64,000 nucleotides of DNA. It comes from Bacteroidales bacterium. Lineage in GTDB: Bacteria; Bacteroidota; Bacteroidia; Bacteroidales; UBA932. This document shows, piece after piece, positions 17,329 through 26,969 of this stretch. Numbering within the stretch: the first letter of the stretch is position 1; every line of letters starts with the position of its first letter. Under the pieces are notes generated by a model. The model ran no database searches and had not been told where the DNA came from. It saw only the letters and a list, made by a program, of their open reading frames with translations. Made by a program: the position numbers and the translations under genes. The stretch spans positions 1 to 64,000 of the forward strand of contig JALCST010000001.1 of NCBI GenBank assembly GCA_022653675.1. The letters are read 5' to 3'.

Positions 17329-17376
17329 GCAGGTAGGGTGGCTTCGAACCGGCTGCTTATTTTGCCTGTTTTTTTT
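17325..17376 (+). terminator. Probable rho-independent terminator of locus 1
   Basis: ATAAGCAG (17325-17332, including the stop codon) pairs with CTGCTTAT (17353-17360), with further partial pairing inside. A run of eight T's ends at 17376. The T tract is a few bases away from the stem, so termination may be partial. It separates locus 1 from the DUF6377 regulator. Confidence 0.5.
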
Positions 17377-17378
17377 GT

Positions 17379-17386
17379 TAAATTTG
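17379..17386 (+). promoter_or_regulatory. -7 box TAAATTTG immediately before the DUF6377 regulator
   Basis: The box is a full TAnnTTTG match ending only seven bases before the ATG at 17394. Transcription would begin at or next to the start codon, so a leaderless or near-leaderless mRNA is expected if this box is used. Confidence 0.45.
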
Positions 17387-17393
17387 CAAAGCT

Positions 17394-19031
17394 ATGAAGA
17401 AGATCGCCTTGTCCATGGTTTTGCTTTTCGCTTTTCTGCTGCCTTCCAGTGCGGCGCGGAAGGGCGATGCCTTCAGGCAGCTTGAGACATTGGACAGCAT
17501 AATCTCCAACAAAGGCGTATATACCGCCGAAAAGATGAGGAGAATCGACGACCTGAAGAGGATGCTTTCCCTCACCACCGGAGACAGGCAGAGGTATGAA
17601 CTGTATTCCAAGATTTTCGACGAATACAGGGCGTTCAGCATGGACTCCTCTTACCTTTATGCCCGCCGCAAGCAGGCTCTCGCAAGGAAGATGGACGATC
17701 CGGAATCCATATACGATTCCGACATGAACCTGGCCGAAGTTTACGGGACGGCCGGAATGTACAAGGAGGCGCTGGACCTGTTGTCCCGTGTGCCGGTCCG
17801 CAACCTGACAAAAGATTACCTTCCATACTATTACCACCTTTACAGGACCATATACGGCCTTATGGGCGATTACAGCATATCGCAGGATGACAAACAGAAA
17901 TACCTCCGCCTGCGTGACGTTTACCGCGATTCCCTGTTGCTGGTAAACGAGAAGGGTACATATCTCTATACCCTTATAGAGTCGGACGGGCTCAACTGCC
18001 AGGGCAGGAGTGCCGAGGCCAAGGATATGCTGAACGAATGCCTCCTGGAGAACAGTAATTCCGAGGATGCGGTGCGTACGCTAGCATATACGCTGGCTAC
18101 TGCATACAAGAATACGGGTGACGTCGAGAACGAAAAATATTACCTCGCGTTGTCGGCTATTTCCGACTTGAAACAGGCCTCGAAGGAGTACAGCGCACTT
18201 CTCGACCTTTCGATGCTGCTATACGACGAAGGCGACCTGAAGCGCGCATACGACTATCTGAAGTGCTCGATGGAGGATGCAGCCTACTGCAACGCCCGTT
18301 TGCGCACCATCGAGATTTCGAAGATATTCCCGATAGTTGACAATGCCTACCAGAGGGAACTGGACAGGAAGAAAAGGCAGCGGTCGGTGGCAATGATGGT
18401 GGTCAGCCTGCTTTCCCTCGCGTTGTTGGCATCGCTTATAGTGCTTTCCCTGCAGAACAAGAAACTGGCGCATGCCAGGAAAGCCTTGCAGTCGTATTCG
18501 AAAAAACTGAAGGAGACCAACGATTCCCTTAGGGAAACGAACCTTTCCCTAAAGGAAGCTAACCTCATAAAAACGGAAATCATAGAGCATTATCTCGACC
18601 TGTCGTCCATTTACCTTGACAAGATGAACAAGTACCGTTCGTCTCTCGTAAAGATAGGGACCTATGAGAATTCGGCCGCGCTTTTCAATGCCCTGCGTTC
18701 GACGTCCTTCATAGAAAACGAACTCAAGGAGTTCTACGATAATTTCGACGACACGTTTCTCAAGCTGTTCCCGACATTCGTCAACGACTTCAATTCCCTT
18801 CTCTCGGAAGAGGGCAGAATATACCCCAAGTCCGAAGGCAGACTGAACACCGAACTGCGGGTTTTCGCCCTGATAAGGCTCGGGGTGTCGGACAGTGCAA
18901 AGATAGCCCAGTTTCTCAGGTGCTCCGTCACGACAATCTACAACTACAGGGTCAAGGCTCGCAATTCCGCTCTCGGGGATCGTTCCGGACTCGAGGAGGA
19001 AGTAATGGGGATAGGCAAGGAAGCCGAATAG
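17394..19031 (+). CDS. DUF6377-type TPR sensor-regulator
   Basis: The 545-residue protein has a signal peptide or first membrane segment (LSMVLLFAFLLPSSAA). A periplasmic TPR array runs from about 30 to 320 (SSYLYARRKQALARK, AEVYGTAGMYKEALDLL). One membrane helix follows (about 338-358, VVSLLSLALLASLIVLSL), then a coiled coil (KKLKETNDSLRETNLSLKEA) and the C-terminal DUF6377 region with a helix-turn-helix-like end (LRCSVTTIYNYRVKARNS). The plan is that of a one-component transmembrane regulator that senses in the periplasm and binds DNA in the cytoplasm. It lies 171 bases upstream of susC of locus 2 on the same strand, so control of locus 2 is the simplest reading. The truncated gene at 226-1272 has the same general plan. 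Confidence 0.75.
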   Translation: MKKIALSMVLLFAFLLPSSAARKGDAFRQLETLDSIISNKGVYTAEKMRRIDDLKRMLSLTTGDRQRYELYSKIFDEYRAFSMDSSYLYARRKQALARKMDDPESIYDSDMNLAEVYGTAGMYKEALDLLSRVPVRNLTKDYLPYYYHLYRTIYGLMGDYSISQDDKQKYLRLRDVYRDSLLLVNEKGTYLYTLIESDGLNCQGRSAEAKDMLNECLLENSNSEDAVRTLAYTLATAYKNTGDVENEKYYLALSAISDLKQASKEYSALLDLSMLLYDEGDLKRAYDYLKCSMEDAAYCNARLRTIEISKIFPIVDNAYQRELDRKKRQRSVAMMVVSLLSLALLASLIVLSLQNKKLAHARKALQSYSKKLKETNDSLRETNLSLKEANLIKTEIIEHYLDLSSIYLDKMNKYRSSLVKIGTYENSAALFNALRSTSFIENELKEFYDNFDDTFLKLFPTFVNDFNSLLSEEGRIYPKSEGRLNTELRVFALIRLGVSDSAKIAQFLRCSVTTIYNYRVKARNSALGDRSGLEEEVMGIGKEAE

Positions 19032-19145
19032 GACGGGCTACTATTTTTGACCTTATTCTTTTCGTATTGCATTAATAATGAGATGTATGTATTTACGTTT
19101 CACTACCAATTGACTACGCATGTTTTCTTGAAGTCGATTAAGATG

Positions 19146-19153
19146 TAATTTTG
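19146..19153 (+). promoter_or_regulatory. -7 box TAATTTTG for locus 2 susC
   Basis: The box matches TAnnTTTG. TTTT at 19123-19126 sits 19 bases upstream, at the position of the -33 element. The leader to the ATG at 19203 would be about 45 bases. I see nothing else in the 171-base gap except AT-rich sequence. Confidence 0.45.
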
Positions 19154-19202
19154 GTTACACAAATGAAGCCAAAAGCAGGTTTTTGAAACAAACTCAAAGC
19201 AT

Positions 19203-22202
19203 ATGTCTAATTCTATGAAACGATTATCGAATGTCGGAAGAGCGTTGTTTACGGTTCTCTTCCTGGTGTCCGCCTTCGCCCTTTCCGCCCAGACCGTTAC
19301 CGTGTCGGGCGTAGTCAGGGACGAAAGCGGCGAAACGCTTATCAGCGCCGGGGTCTTGCAGTCCGGGACGCATAACGGAACTACTACCAATCTGGACGGT
19401 TCCTATGCCATTGCGGTACCGGATAATGCCACGCTGGAATTTTCATACATCGGTTACATTTCACAGGTTGTCGAGGTACGGGGAAGGACGCATATAGACG
19501 TCGTCCTCAAGGCCGACAGCCGCATTCTGAACGAAGTGGTTGTAATCGGTTACGGTACAGCACGAAAAAGGGATCTGACCGGAGCGGTAGGTTCCGTGGA
19601 TTCGAAGGAACTGAAGGGAACGCCGGTACAGAATATCGGACAGGCCCTCCAGGGAAAATTGGCTGGGGTTCAGATTACCGATAACGGGGCTCCGGGTTCC
19701 GATGTCTCCATAAAGATCCGTGGCATCGGAACCATAAACAATAGCAATCCTCTAGTGGTTATCGATGGGATTCCTACCGATCTCGGGCTCTCTTCCCTGA
19801 ATATGAATGATGTCGAACGCGTAGATGTCCTGAAGGATGCATCTGCGACTGCGATTTACGGATCCAGAGGTGCTAACGGAGTCATTCTCGTTACGACGCG
19901 CAAGGGTTCCCAGGGAAGCGACAAGATAGCCGTCAATGCGGAGTTCGGAATCCAGAATGCCACCAATGTCCCGGAACTCCTGAATGCAGAACAATATGCC
20001 GCATACAGCAACGATATGCTCTCTGCCGCCGGTATTACCACTAATCCCGATTGGGCGGATCCATCCTCCATAGGCAAGGGGACCGACTGGTTGGAAGAGC
20101 TTCTCCGTCCCGGCTACAGCAGGAATTATACGGTCAGTGTCTCGGGAGGAGATGAAAAAAGGGACTATTACCTGTCGGGAGGATTGTACGACCTGTCGGG
20201 AATAGTGCTCAATACCGAATATAAGAGAGTCAATCTGCAGAGTAACAACGATTACACGGTCAAACCGTGGCTCAAGGTAAGCAGCAACATACATTTCAGC
20301 GCCGACAACAAGAATTCGGGCTCGTACAGCATTTCCGATGCGATGTTTGCATTACCTACCCAGAGCGTGAAGAACGACGACGGATCATGGAGCGGGCCCG
20401 AAGGCAACTCTTACTGGTACGGGGACATCCGTAATCCGGTCGGAACCGCTACCATAAATACGAATAATACCAAGGGATATAACTTGTTGGCCAACATATC
20501 TGCGGATTTTACCATTTTGCCTTGCCTGAAGTTCAAGAGTACGTTCGGCTATGATGCCAAATGGTGGTTTTACGACAATTTTACTCCGGCATACGATTGG
20601 AAACCTATCGCAGTTACCGAATCGTCGCGTTACGAGTCTTCCAACAAGTCTTTTACCTATTTGTGGGATAACTATTTCACCTTCAACAAAGATTTCGGCG
20701 AGCACCACATTGACGTGATGGGAGGAACTAGTGCCCAGAACAATATCTATGACTACATAAGCGCCGAGAAAAGCGGGTTCCTTTTCGACAGTGTGAGCCA
20801 GCTAGGCAACGGCTCGACTATCAAGAGCGCCGACGGGAACAAGAGCGAATGGGCACTGATGTCGCTCATGGCACGTGCTAACTATTCCTATGCCGACCGC
20901 TATTTCCTTACGGCTACCATTCGTCGCGACGGCTCCTCCCGTTTCGGCGAAAATCACAAGTATGGTATTTTTCCTTCGTTTTCCGCCGCCTGGCGCATTT
21001 CCAAGGAACCATGGTTTCCCAAGAGTGAAACGGTCGACGACCTTAAGCTTCGTTTCGGCTACGGAGTCACCGGCAATCAGGAGATAGGCAACTATTCCTT
21101 CGCATCAACATACAATACCGGTGTCTATGTTTTCAACGGAAACATTGTGAATGCGCTCTCTTCGGTTACCATGCCAAATGAAAACATTCATTGGGAAGAG
21201 GTCCATCAGACCAACGTAGGCTTCGACCTCTCCTTGTTCAACTACCGCGTCAGCCTTTCCGCCGACGCCTATGTCAAGAATACCGAGCAAATGCTGGTGA
21301 AGGCCGCGATCCCGATAACTTCAGGGTACGAAGACGTGACGACCACTTATACCAATGCGGGACGCGTCAGCAACCGTGGTGTGGAAATGACGTTGACGAC
21401 GGTCAATTTCCGCGGTTCATTCAATTGGGAAACGTCTTTGAACGTGACTTATAACCGGAACCGCATAGAAGACCTCAACAGCGACACCCCTCTTTATCTG
21501 AACCAGTACAATAATTCGTACCTGACCATACAGAAGGTCGGATGGCCGGTGAACGCATTCTACGGATATGTGACCGACGGAATTTTCCAGAACGCCGAAG
21601 AGGTTTCTGAACATGCCCTTCAGGTCAGCGGAGGGACCGCCCCGGGCGACATACGCTTCAAGGACCTCGACAACAATGGAGTCATTGACGAAAACGACCG
21701 TACGATAATCGGTGATCCGAATCCCGACTGGATATTCGCAATTAACAACAAATTATCTTGGAATGGTTTCGACCTTTGCATATTCATCCAAGGTGTACAA
21801 GGCAACCAGATATATAATGTCAACGACATAGTTTCCGCCGGAATGTCCGCAGCAGATAACCAGGTAGTGAAGGTTCTCGGCCGCTGGCAAGGCGAAGGTA
21901 CGGGCAATACGGTTCCCAGAGCAGTTTATGCGGATCCCAACCAGAACTGCCGGGCTTCTGACAGATTCATTGAAGACGGCTCGTACATACGCCTTAAAAA
22001 TATTTCCCTGGGATATTCGATTCCTTCGAGCCTTCTCGGGAAGATAAGGGTCAATTCCGTCCATCTCAGCTTTTCCATGGAAAACATGCTTACCCTGAGC
22101 CATTATACAGGCTTCGATCCTGAAGTAGGGGTAGACGGCATAGACAGCAGCCGGTATCCTATTTCACGCACAGCCAGCCTCGGAATCAATATTAACTTCT
22201 AA
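19203..22202 (+). CDS. SusC-family TonB-dependent outer-membrane transporter, locus 2
   Basis: This is a 999-residue SusC homologue. A signal peptide ends FALSA before Q (about residue 29). A carboxypeptidase-regulatory-like domain (VSGVVRDESGETLISAGVL) follows, then the TonB-box-like region VVVIGYGTARKRDLTGAVGS, the plug (GKLAGVQITDNGAPGS, ATAIYGSRGANGVILVTTRK) and a barrel that ends LGININF. The barrel contains a Ca-binding-like loop, FKDLDNNGVIDENDRTIIGD, also present in the locus 1 protein and common in this family. An in-frame ATG four codons in is an equally good start. Context with SusE/F and a GH66 enzyme suggests import of isomalto-oligosaccharides. Confidence 0.95.
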   Translation: MSNSMKRLSNVGRALFTVLFLVSAFALSAQTVTVSGVVRDESGETLISAGVLQSGTHNGTTTNLDGSYAIAVPDNATLEFSYIGYISQVVEVRGRTHIDVVLKADSRILNEVVVIGYGTARKRDLTGAVGSVDSKELKGTPVQNIGQALQGKLAGVQITDNGAPGSDVSIKIRGIGTINNSNPLVVIDGIPTDLGLSSLNMNDVERVDVLKDASATAIYGSRGANGVILVTTRKGSQGSDKIAVNAEFGIQNATNVPELLNAEQYAAYSNDMLSAAGITTNPDWADPSSIGKGTDWLEELLRPGYSRNYTVSVSGGDEKRDYYLSGGLYDLSGIVLNTEYKRVNLQSNNDYTVKPWLKVSSNIHFSADNKNSGSYSISDAMFALPTQSVKNDDGSWSGPEGNSYWYGDIRNPVGTATINTNNTKGYNLLANISADFTILPCLKFKSTFGYDAKWWFYDNFTPAYDWKPIAVTESSRYESSNKSFTYLWDNYFTFNKDFGEHHIDVMGGTSAQNNIYDYISAEKSGFLFDSVSQLGNGSTIKSADGNKSEWALMSLMARANYSYADRYFLTATIRRDGSSRFGENHKYGIFPSFSAAWRISKEPWFPKSETVDDLKLRFGYGVTGNQEIGNYSFASTYNTGVYVFNGNIVNALSSVTMPNENIHWEEVHQTNVGFDLSLFNYRVSLSADAYVKNTEQMLVKAAIPITSGYEDVTTTYTNAGRVSNRGVEMTLTTVNFRGSFNWETSLNVTYNRNRIEDLNSDTPLYLNQYNNSYLTIQKVGWPVNAFYGYVTDGIFQNAEEVSEHALQVSGGTAPGDIRFKDLDNNGVIDENDRTIIGDPNPDWIFAINNKLSWNGFDLCIFIQGVQGNQIYNVNDIVSAGMSAADNQVVKVLGRWQGEGTGNTVPRAVYADPNQNCRASDRFIEDGSYIRLKNISLGYSIPSSLLGKIRVNSVHLSFSMENMLTLSHYTGFDPEVGVDGIDSSRYPISRTASLGININF

Positions 22203-22214
22203 ATGGAAACGGAT

Positions 22215-23705
22215 ATGAAAAACATTAATTTCATTTCGATATTGTTCGCTTCAGTCCTGCTTGCTTCATGCAGCGGTTACCTAGACAAATATCCTTACGA
22301 TGCGGTTAGCACCGATGCGACGGTTACAGAAGATGTTGCCTTAGCGCTTACAAACGCTTGCTATAAGCCTCTGCAATCCTCCAACCTGTACAATATGAGA
22401 ATGTGGTCGCTCGACATAATAGCCGGCAACAGCAATGTCGGTGCTGGTGGCGGAACCGACGGCATAGAAACCGTCCAGGCTTCCAACTTTACGTGCACTT
22501 CCGACAACGGTTTCGCGCTTTACGTGTGGAGAAGCCCATGGGTGGGCATAAATCGTTGCAACATAGTGCTCAATGATGTGGCGAAAGCAGATATCGACAC
22601 GAATGTAAAGGATCGCTGTCTGGGCGAAGCCTATTTCCTGCGTGCGCACTACTATTTCATTCTCGCACAGCTTTTCGGCGGTGTCCCGGTACTTACCGAA
22701 CCTCACAACGCCAACGAATCCACCGCCATAGCACGCAATACCCTCGAAGAAACATATGCCCGGATCATTTCCGACTGCCAAAATGCGATCGATCTCCTTC
22801 CGGCCAAGAGCAGCTATTCGTCGTCCGACATCGGCCGTGCAAGCAAGGATGCGGCATTGACCATGCTCGCCAAAGTCTATCTCGTGCTCGCTCCAAGCGA
22901 AAAGTCTTATTACCAGAATGTAGTGGATCTCTGCGATCAGGTCACCGCCCTTGGATACGATCTTACAAAGTGCAATTATGCCGATAATTTCGGGACAAAG
23001 GCCGACAACGGGCCTGAATCCATTTTCGAAATCCAGTATTCCGGAAGTACGGATTACGATTTCTGGGGTTCCGACTGCCAGTCGTCATGGCTCAGCACGT
23101 TCATGGGGCCGCGTAATTCCGGCATGGTCGCCGGGGCGTACGGTTGGAACCAGCCGACTGAAGAGTTCATGAGCCGGTATGAGGAAGGGGACCTTCGCAA
23201 GGATGTTACCGTGTTTTACGACGGATGCCCGGATTTCGACGGCATAGCATATGACCCTGCCTTTTCCGCAACCGGTTATAATGTCAGAAAGTTCCTGGTA
23301 TCGAAATCCGATTCCCCGGAATACAATACAAACGGCAGCGACTTCGTGGTCTACCGCTATTCGGATATCCTTCTCATGAAGGCCGAAGCCCTTAATGAAA
23401 CAGGTTCCACCGTCTTGGCGTATGCACCGCTCAACATAGTTCGCGAACGCGCCGGACTGCCCGATATTTCGGGGCAATCCCAGAGCGAGCTTCGCGAAAC
23501 GATAATACACGAGAGAAGAATGGAGTTCGCATTCGAAGGACAGAGCTGGTTCGACCTTATCCGTATCGGTAAGAACGGCGAATACGCCGTAAGTTTCCTC
23601 AAGTCGATAGGCAAGTCCAATGTGAACACGGACAGACTGCTGCTGCCGATTCCACAGACCGAAATGGACAGCAACAGCGCCATGACCCAGAACCCAGGTT
23701 ATTAA
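22215..23705 (+). CDS. SusD-family glycan-binding lipoprotein, locus 2
   Basis: The protein is 496 residues from the ATG at 22215. An ATG at 22203, directly after the susC stop, would add METD, an acidic start unusual for a signal peptide, so the inner ATG is preferred. The lipobox is LLASC. SusD landmarks are CLGEAYFLRAHYYFILAQLF (TPR-like helix), the Trp-rich loop DFWGSDCQSSWLSTF, IHERRMEFAFEGQSWFDLIR and the closing LLLPIPQTEMDSNSAMTQNP. It works as the lid of the adjacent SusC barrel. Overall similarity to the locus 1 SusD is low, as expected for different ligands. Confidence 0.95.
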   Translation: MKNINFISILFASVLLASCSGYLDKYPYDAVSTDATVTEDVALALTNACYKPLQSSNLYNMRMWSLDIIAGNSNVGAGGGTDGIETVQASNFTCTSDNGFALYVWRSPWVGINRCNIVLNDVAKADIDTNVKDRCLGEAYFLRAHYYFILAQLFGGVPVLTEPHNANESTAIARNTLEETYARIISDCQNAIDLLPAKSSYSSSDIGRASKDAALTMLAKVYLVLAPSEKSYYQNVVDLCDQVTALGYDLTKCNYADNFGTKADNGPESIFEIQYSGSTDYDFWGSDCQSSWLSTFMGPRNSGMVAGAYGWNQPTEEFMSRYEEGDLRKDVTVFYDGCPDFDGIAYDPAFSATGYNVRKFLVSKSDSPEYNTNGSDFVVYRYSDILLMKAEALNETGSTVLAYAPLNIVRERAGLPDISGQSQSELRETIIHERRMEFAFEGQSWFDLIRIGKNGEYAVSFLKSIGKSNVNTDRLLLPIPQTEMDSNSAMTQNPGY

Positions 23706-23723
23706 TATTGAATTACAAATGAT

Positions 23724-25184
23724 ATGAAACACGTACGTAACTATCTTTTGATACTGATTGCTTCCACGTTCGCATTGGCTTCCTGCTCGGAAGACCTGCA
23801 GGAATTGGACAAGGGAGAAGATATACTCACTTTGAGTGCTAGTTGTACAGAAACCCTCTCGGAACTGAATTCCGATTCCGACGGCGCCTCTTTTTCGTGG
23901 TCGAAAGGAAGCAACAGGGGAACCGGTTCGTCGATAAGCTATACCATGGAATTCGCCAAAGCGGGAACCGGCTTCGCCACTCCGTATTCCGTGCCAATGG
24001 GGCAGGGTACGTACTCCATCTCCTATACCGAAAGCGATTTCAATGATCTCCTGACGGAAGACCTCGGGCTTGAAGAAGGTGCTTCGGTATCCGTCGATGT
24101 AAGGGTGACGGCCGACGTTTACGACGGGTCTGTCGATGACCAAACGGCCGATACCACCCTGACCGTTACCACCTACAAACCTGTTTCGCGGACTCTCTAC
24201 CTTATCGGGGATGCCACCCCGAATGGTTGGAGTGCGGACAATGCGACCGAAATGGCCTGGACCGCAGCCGGAAAGTTTTCATGGACGGGGAAGATGACCC
24301 AAGGCAACTTCAAGTTCATAACCACGCTCGGAAGTTTCCTCCCTTCTTATAACCACGATACTTCGGGTTCCGGTTATTCTTTGGTTTACAGGGATTCCGA
24401 CGGCGATCCCGACGAACAGTTCCAGATAACGGAGCCTGGTTCCTACACCATTACCGCTGATTTGCTGAATCTGGTCATAACTGTCGAAAAAGGTTCCGAG
24501 CCTCCTTTCGATATGATTTACTTCGTTGGTTCGTTCACTGGCTGGAGTTTCGTAGAAATGACAAAGGATCCTACGAATCCGTTCGTGTTCAGATATGGAG
24601 CAGTCCTGGATTGGAACGACGGGGGCGAGTTCAAGTTCGGCACAAAAAAGGACGATTGGTCAGAAATGTACCATCCGACTATTGAAGAGGCGCCATATAC
24701 CCATTCCGATGTAATGCTCGACGATACCGGGGACTACAAATGGTTCATTCCGGAGGCGGACTGCGGAAAACCATACAAGATGGCCCTTGACATAACTCCG
24801 GGCAGCGAAAGCCTGACCATGGAGGTATTCGTCCCTTACGAAGGGATTTATATGGTTGGCGACGCTACCCCTAACGGCTGGAGTATCGACGATGCCACCG
24901 CGATGACCGCCGTGGACGACTATGATTTCACCTGGACCGGCGACCTTGCCGCCGGGGAGTTAAAGTTCACCTGCGACAAGAAGAGCGATTGGATGGGAGC
25001 GTGGTTCATGGCGTCTGAAAATGACAAGGAGTTTGTCGAAGGTACCGAAACGGTTACCTTCGTGGACAAGCAGATTACCGGCAACGGCGACATCGACCGC
25101 AAATGGAAGGTGTCCGATGCAGGCAATTACACGATAGTTCTCAATCAGCTTACCGAAACGATGACCGTCAAGAAAAATTATTAG
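23724..25184 (+). CDS. SusE/SusF-type multidomain glucan-binding lipoprotein
   Basis: The 486-residue lipoprotein (lipobox ALASC, Cys21) has an N-terminal SusE Ig-like domain (about 30-150, LSELNSDSDGASFSWSKGS). Three tandem SusF-like binding modules start near residues 158 (LYLIGDATPNGWS), 264 (IYFVGSFTGWSF) and 373 (IYMVGDATPNGWS). The repeated GDATPNGWS with its Trp resembles the starch-binding modules of SusE and SusF, where aromatic residues hold alpha-glucan chains on the cell surface. The gene lies between susD and the GH66 gene, the usual place for such proteins. Binding of an alpha-1,6-glucan is inferred from the GH66 partner. Confidence 0.88.
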   Translation: MKHVRNYLLILIASTFALASCSEDLQELDKGEDILTLSASCTETLSELNSDSDGASFSWSKGSNRGTGSSISYTMEFAKAGTGFATPYSVPMGQGTYSISYTESDFNDLLTEDLGLEEGASVSVDVRVTADVYDGSVDDQTADTTLTVTTYKPVSRTLYLIGDATPNGWSADNATEMAWTAAGKFSWTGKMTQGNFKFITTLGSFLPSYNHDTSGSGYSLVYRDSDGDPDEQFQITEPGSYTITADLLNLVITVEKGSEPPFDMIYFVGSFTGWSFVEMTKDPTNPFVFRYGAVLDWNDGGEFKFGTKKDDWSEMYHPTIEEAPYTHSDVMLDDTGDYKWFIPEADCGKPYKMALDITPGSESLTMEVFVPYEGIYMVGDATPNGWSIDDATAMTAVDDYDFTWTGDLAAGELKFTCDKKSDWMGAWFMASENDKEFVEGTETVTFVDKQITGNGDIDRKWKVSDAGNYTIVLNQLTETMTVKKNY

Positions 25185-25185
25185 G

Positions 25186-26964
25186 ATGAAGATCGGTTTC
25201 TTTTCGCTATTGAATGCGGTTGTCTTAATGATGTTCGCCACCGGGGCATGTTCCCAGTCATGTTCCAAATCGGATACCCCTGGCGGCGTTTCTCCGGATT
25301 CCACATCGGTTCTGCACGTGAACCTTAAAACGGATAAGGTTTGCTTTTCACCGGGTGAGGAAGTCTCTTTTACCGCCGATGAATTGCCTGATTCGGCTTA
25401 TGTGAGATATTACCATCTTGGAAAAGTCCTGGACGAAAAACGCCTTTCCGTCAAGACGTGGAGCTGGGCTCCTCCGTCGTCGGATTACCAGGGCTATCTT
25501 GCAGTGGTACTAGACAAGAACAACGGTAGGGACGATATCTTGGGATCCATAGCGGTCGACGTATCGAGCACATGGAACCGTTTCCCGAGGTACGGTTTCC
25601 TGGCCGCTTTCGGCGACATGGACGAATCCGAGATAGAATCGAACGTATCCATGATAAGCCGATGCCATTTGAACGGTGTCCAGTTCCAGGACTGGCATTG
25701 GAAACATCAACGTCCCTTGGCCGGCACTCCGGAGAATCCTTACGATCACTGGACCGATATCGCGAAACGCAGCACCTCGAAGGCTACGGTGGAGGGATAT
25801 ATTTCATGCCTTCACGGAATCGGTTCCAAGGCGATGTTCTACGACCTGTGCTTCGGCGCCCTGAACGACGCCGCGGATGACGGGGTGAAGGAAGAGTGGT
25901 ATCTTTTCAACGACAGGAACCATTCCTCTAAGAACGTTCTGACGCTGCCTTCGCCCATGTTCAAGAGCGACATTTACATAGTGGATCCTTCCCTTGAGGC
26001 ATGGCAGACCTATTTCGGCAACCGTGTGGATGACGTATATTCGGTGTTCGATTTCGACGGATACCAGATAGACCAGCTCGGCAGCCGGGGCACCGTCTAC
26101 GATTACGACGGTTCCGCAGCCGACCTCCCTTCCGGGTATGCTTCCTTCATCAGGGCGATGAAATCGAAACGGCCTGGCAAGCATCTGGTAATGAATTCAG
26201 TAAGCCGTTTCGGAGACAAGGAGATAGCGGAAACGGGCGACGTCGACTTCCTGTATAACGAAGTCTGGTCGGAGGATGCCGATTTCTCCTCCCTGAAGGA
26301 TATCATAGACAGGAACGATTCTTTCGGGGACGGTTCCCTGAAGACGGTGTTCGCCGCTTACATGGATTACGACAAGGCCGATGGCACGGGCTATTTCAAT
26401 ACCCCGGGCGTACTGCTGACTGATGCGGTAATGTTCGCGCTCGGAGGCTCCCACCTGGAGTTGGGCGATCACATGCTCTGCAAGGAATATTTCCCGAATA
26501 CCAATCTTTCCATGGATGCCATTTTGCAGAGTTCGATAATCAGGTATTATGATTTCATGACGGCTTATGAGAACCTTCTTCGGGACGGGGTGACTTTCGG
26601 CTCCGCAGAATTGTCTTGCCTGAACGGAAAGATGACGGTAGCCGCATGGCCTCCTTCATCGGGGAAGGTTTGCCTTATTTCCACCGAGAAAGGTTCGGAT
26701 ACCGAGGTTCTGCATCTCATAAATCTTGCCGGTGCGAACAGCATGAGCTGGCGCGATCTCGACGGAACCATGCCCGAACCTTCGTTCATTTCGGAACCTT
26801 CGTTCAAGTTCAAGACGACGCGTCAGGTTAAGGCCGTCTGGATGGCTTCCCCGGATTCGTACCTGTGCACCCCGCGCCCCGTGGAATTCACCCAGAGCGC
26901 GTCATGCATAACGTTTTCAATTCCTTCCCTGAAGTATTGGGATATGATCGTTATAGAATATTAG
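25186..26964 (+). CDS. GH66 dextranase-like enzyme
   Basis: The 592-residue secreted protein has an N-terminal hydrophobic signal with Cys residues at about 22 and 26, probably a lipoprotein signal. An Ig-like N-domain (about 42-130) precedes the GH66 catalytic barrel: RYGFLAAFGD, NGVQFQDWHWKHQRPL, the nucleophile D296 in DFDGYQIDQLGSRG and the acid/base E359 in DFLYNEVWSED. A C-terminal beta domain closes the protein. GH66 enzymes are endo-dextranases or cycloisomaltooligosaccharide glucanotransferases acting on alpha-1,6-glucan. The length and the lack of a large CITase insert favour a dextranase. It is the only hydrolase in locus 2, so final cleavage to glucose must use enzymes encoded elsewhere. 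Confidence 0.87.
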   Translation: MKIGFFSLLNAVVLMMFATGACSQSCSKSDTPGGVSPDSTSVLHVNLKTDKVCFSPGEEVSFTADELPDSAYVRYYHLGKVLDEKRLSVKTWSWAPPSSDYQGYLAVVLDKNNGRDDILGSIAVDVSSTWNRFPRYGFLAAFGDMDESEIESNVSMISRCHLNGVQFQDWHWKHQRPLAGTPENPYDHWTDIAKRSTSKATVEGYISCLHGIGSKAMFYDLCFGALNDAADDGVKEEWYLFNDRNHSSKNVLTLPSPMFKSDIYIVDPSLEAWQTYFGNRVDDVYSVFDFDGYQIDQLGSRGTVYDYDGSAADLPSGYASFIRAMKSKRPGKHLVMNSVSRFGDKEIAETGDVDFLYNEVWSEDADFSSLKDIIDRNDSFGDGSLKTVFAAYMDYDKADGTGYFNTPGVLLTDAVMFALGGSHLELGDHMLCKEYFPNTNLSMDAILQSSIIRYYDFMTAYENLLRDGVTFGSAELSCLNGKMTVAAWPPSSGKVCLISTEKGSDTEVLHLINLAGANSMSWRDLDGTMPEPSFISEPSFKFKTTRQVKAVWMASPDSYLCTPRPVEFTQSASCITFSIPSLKYWDMIVIEY

Positions 26965-26969
26965 GCGGG

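Noticed and set aside
23085-24143. A 352-codon minus-strand open frame across the susD/susE-F junction of locus 2
   Set aside because: It is antisense to two clear genes, contains no domain and spans their intergenic region by chance.
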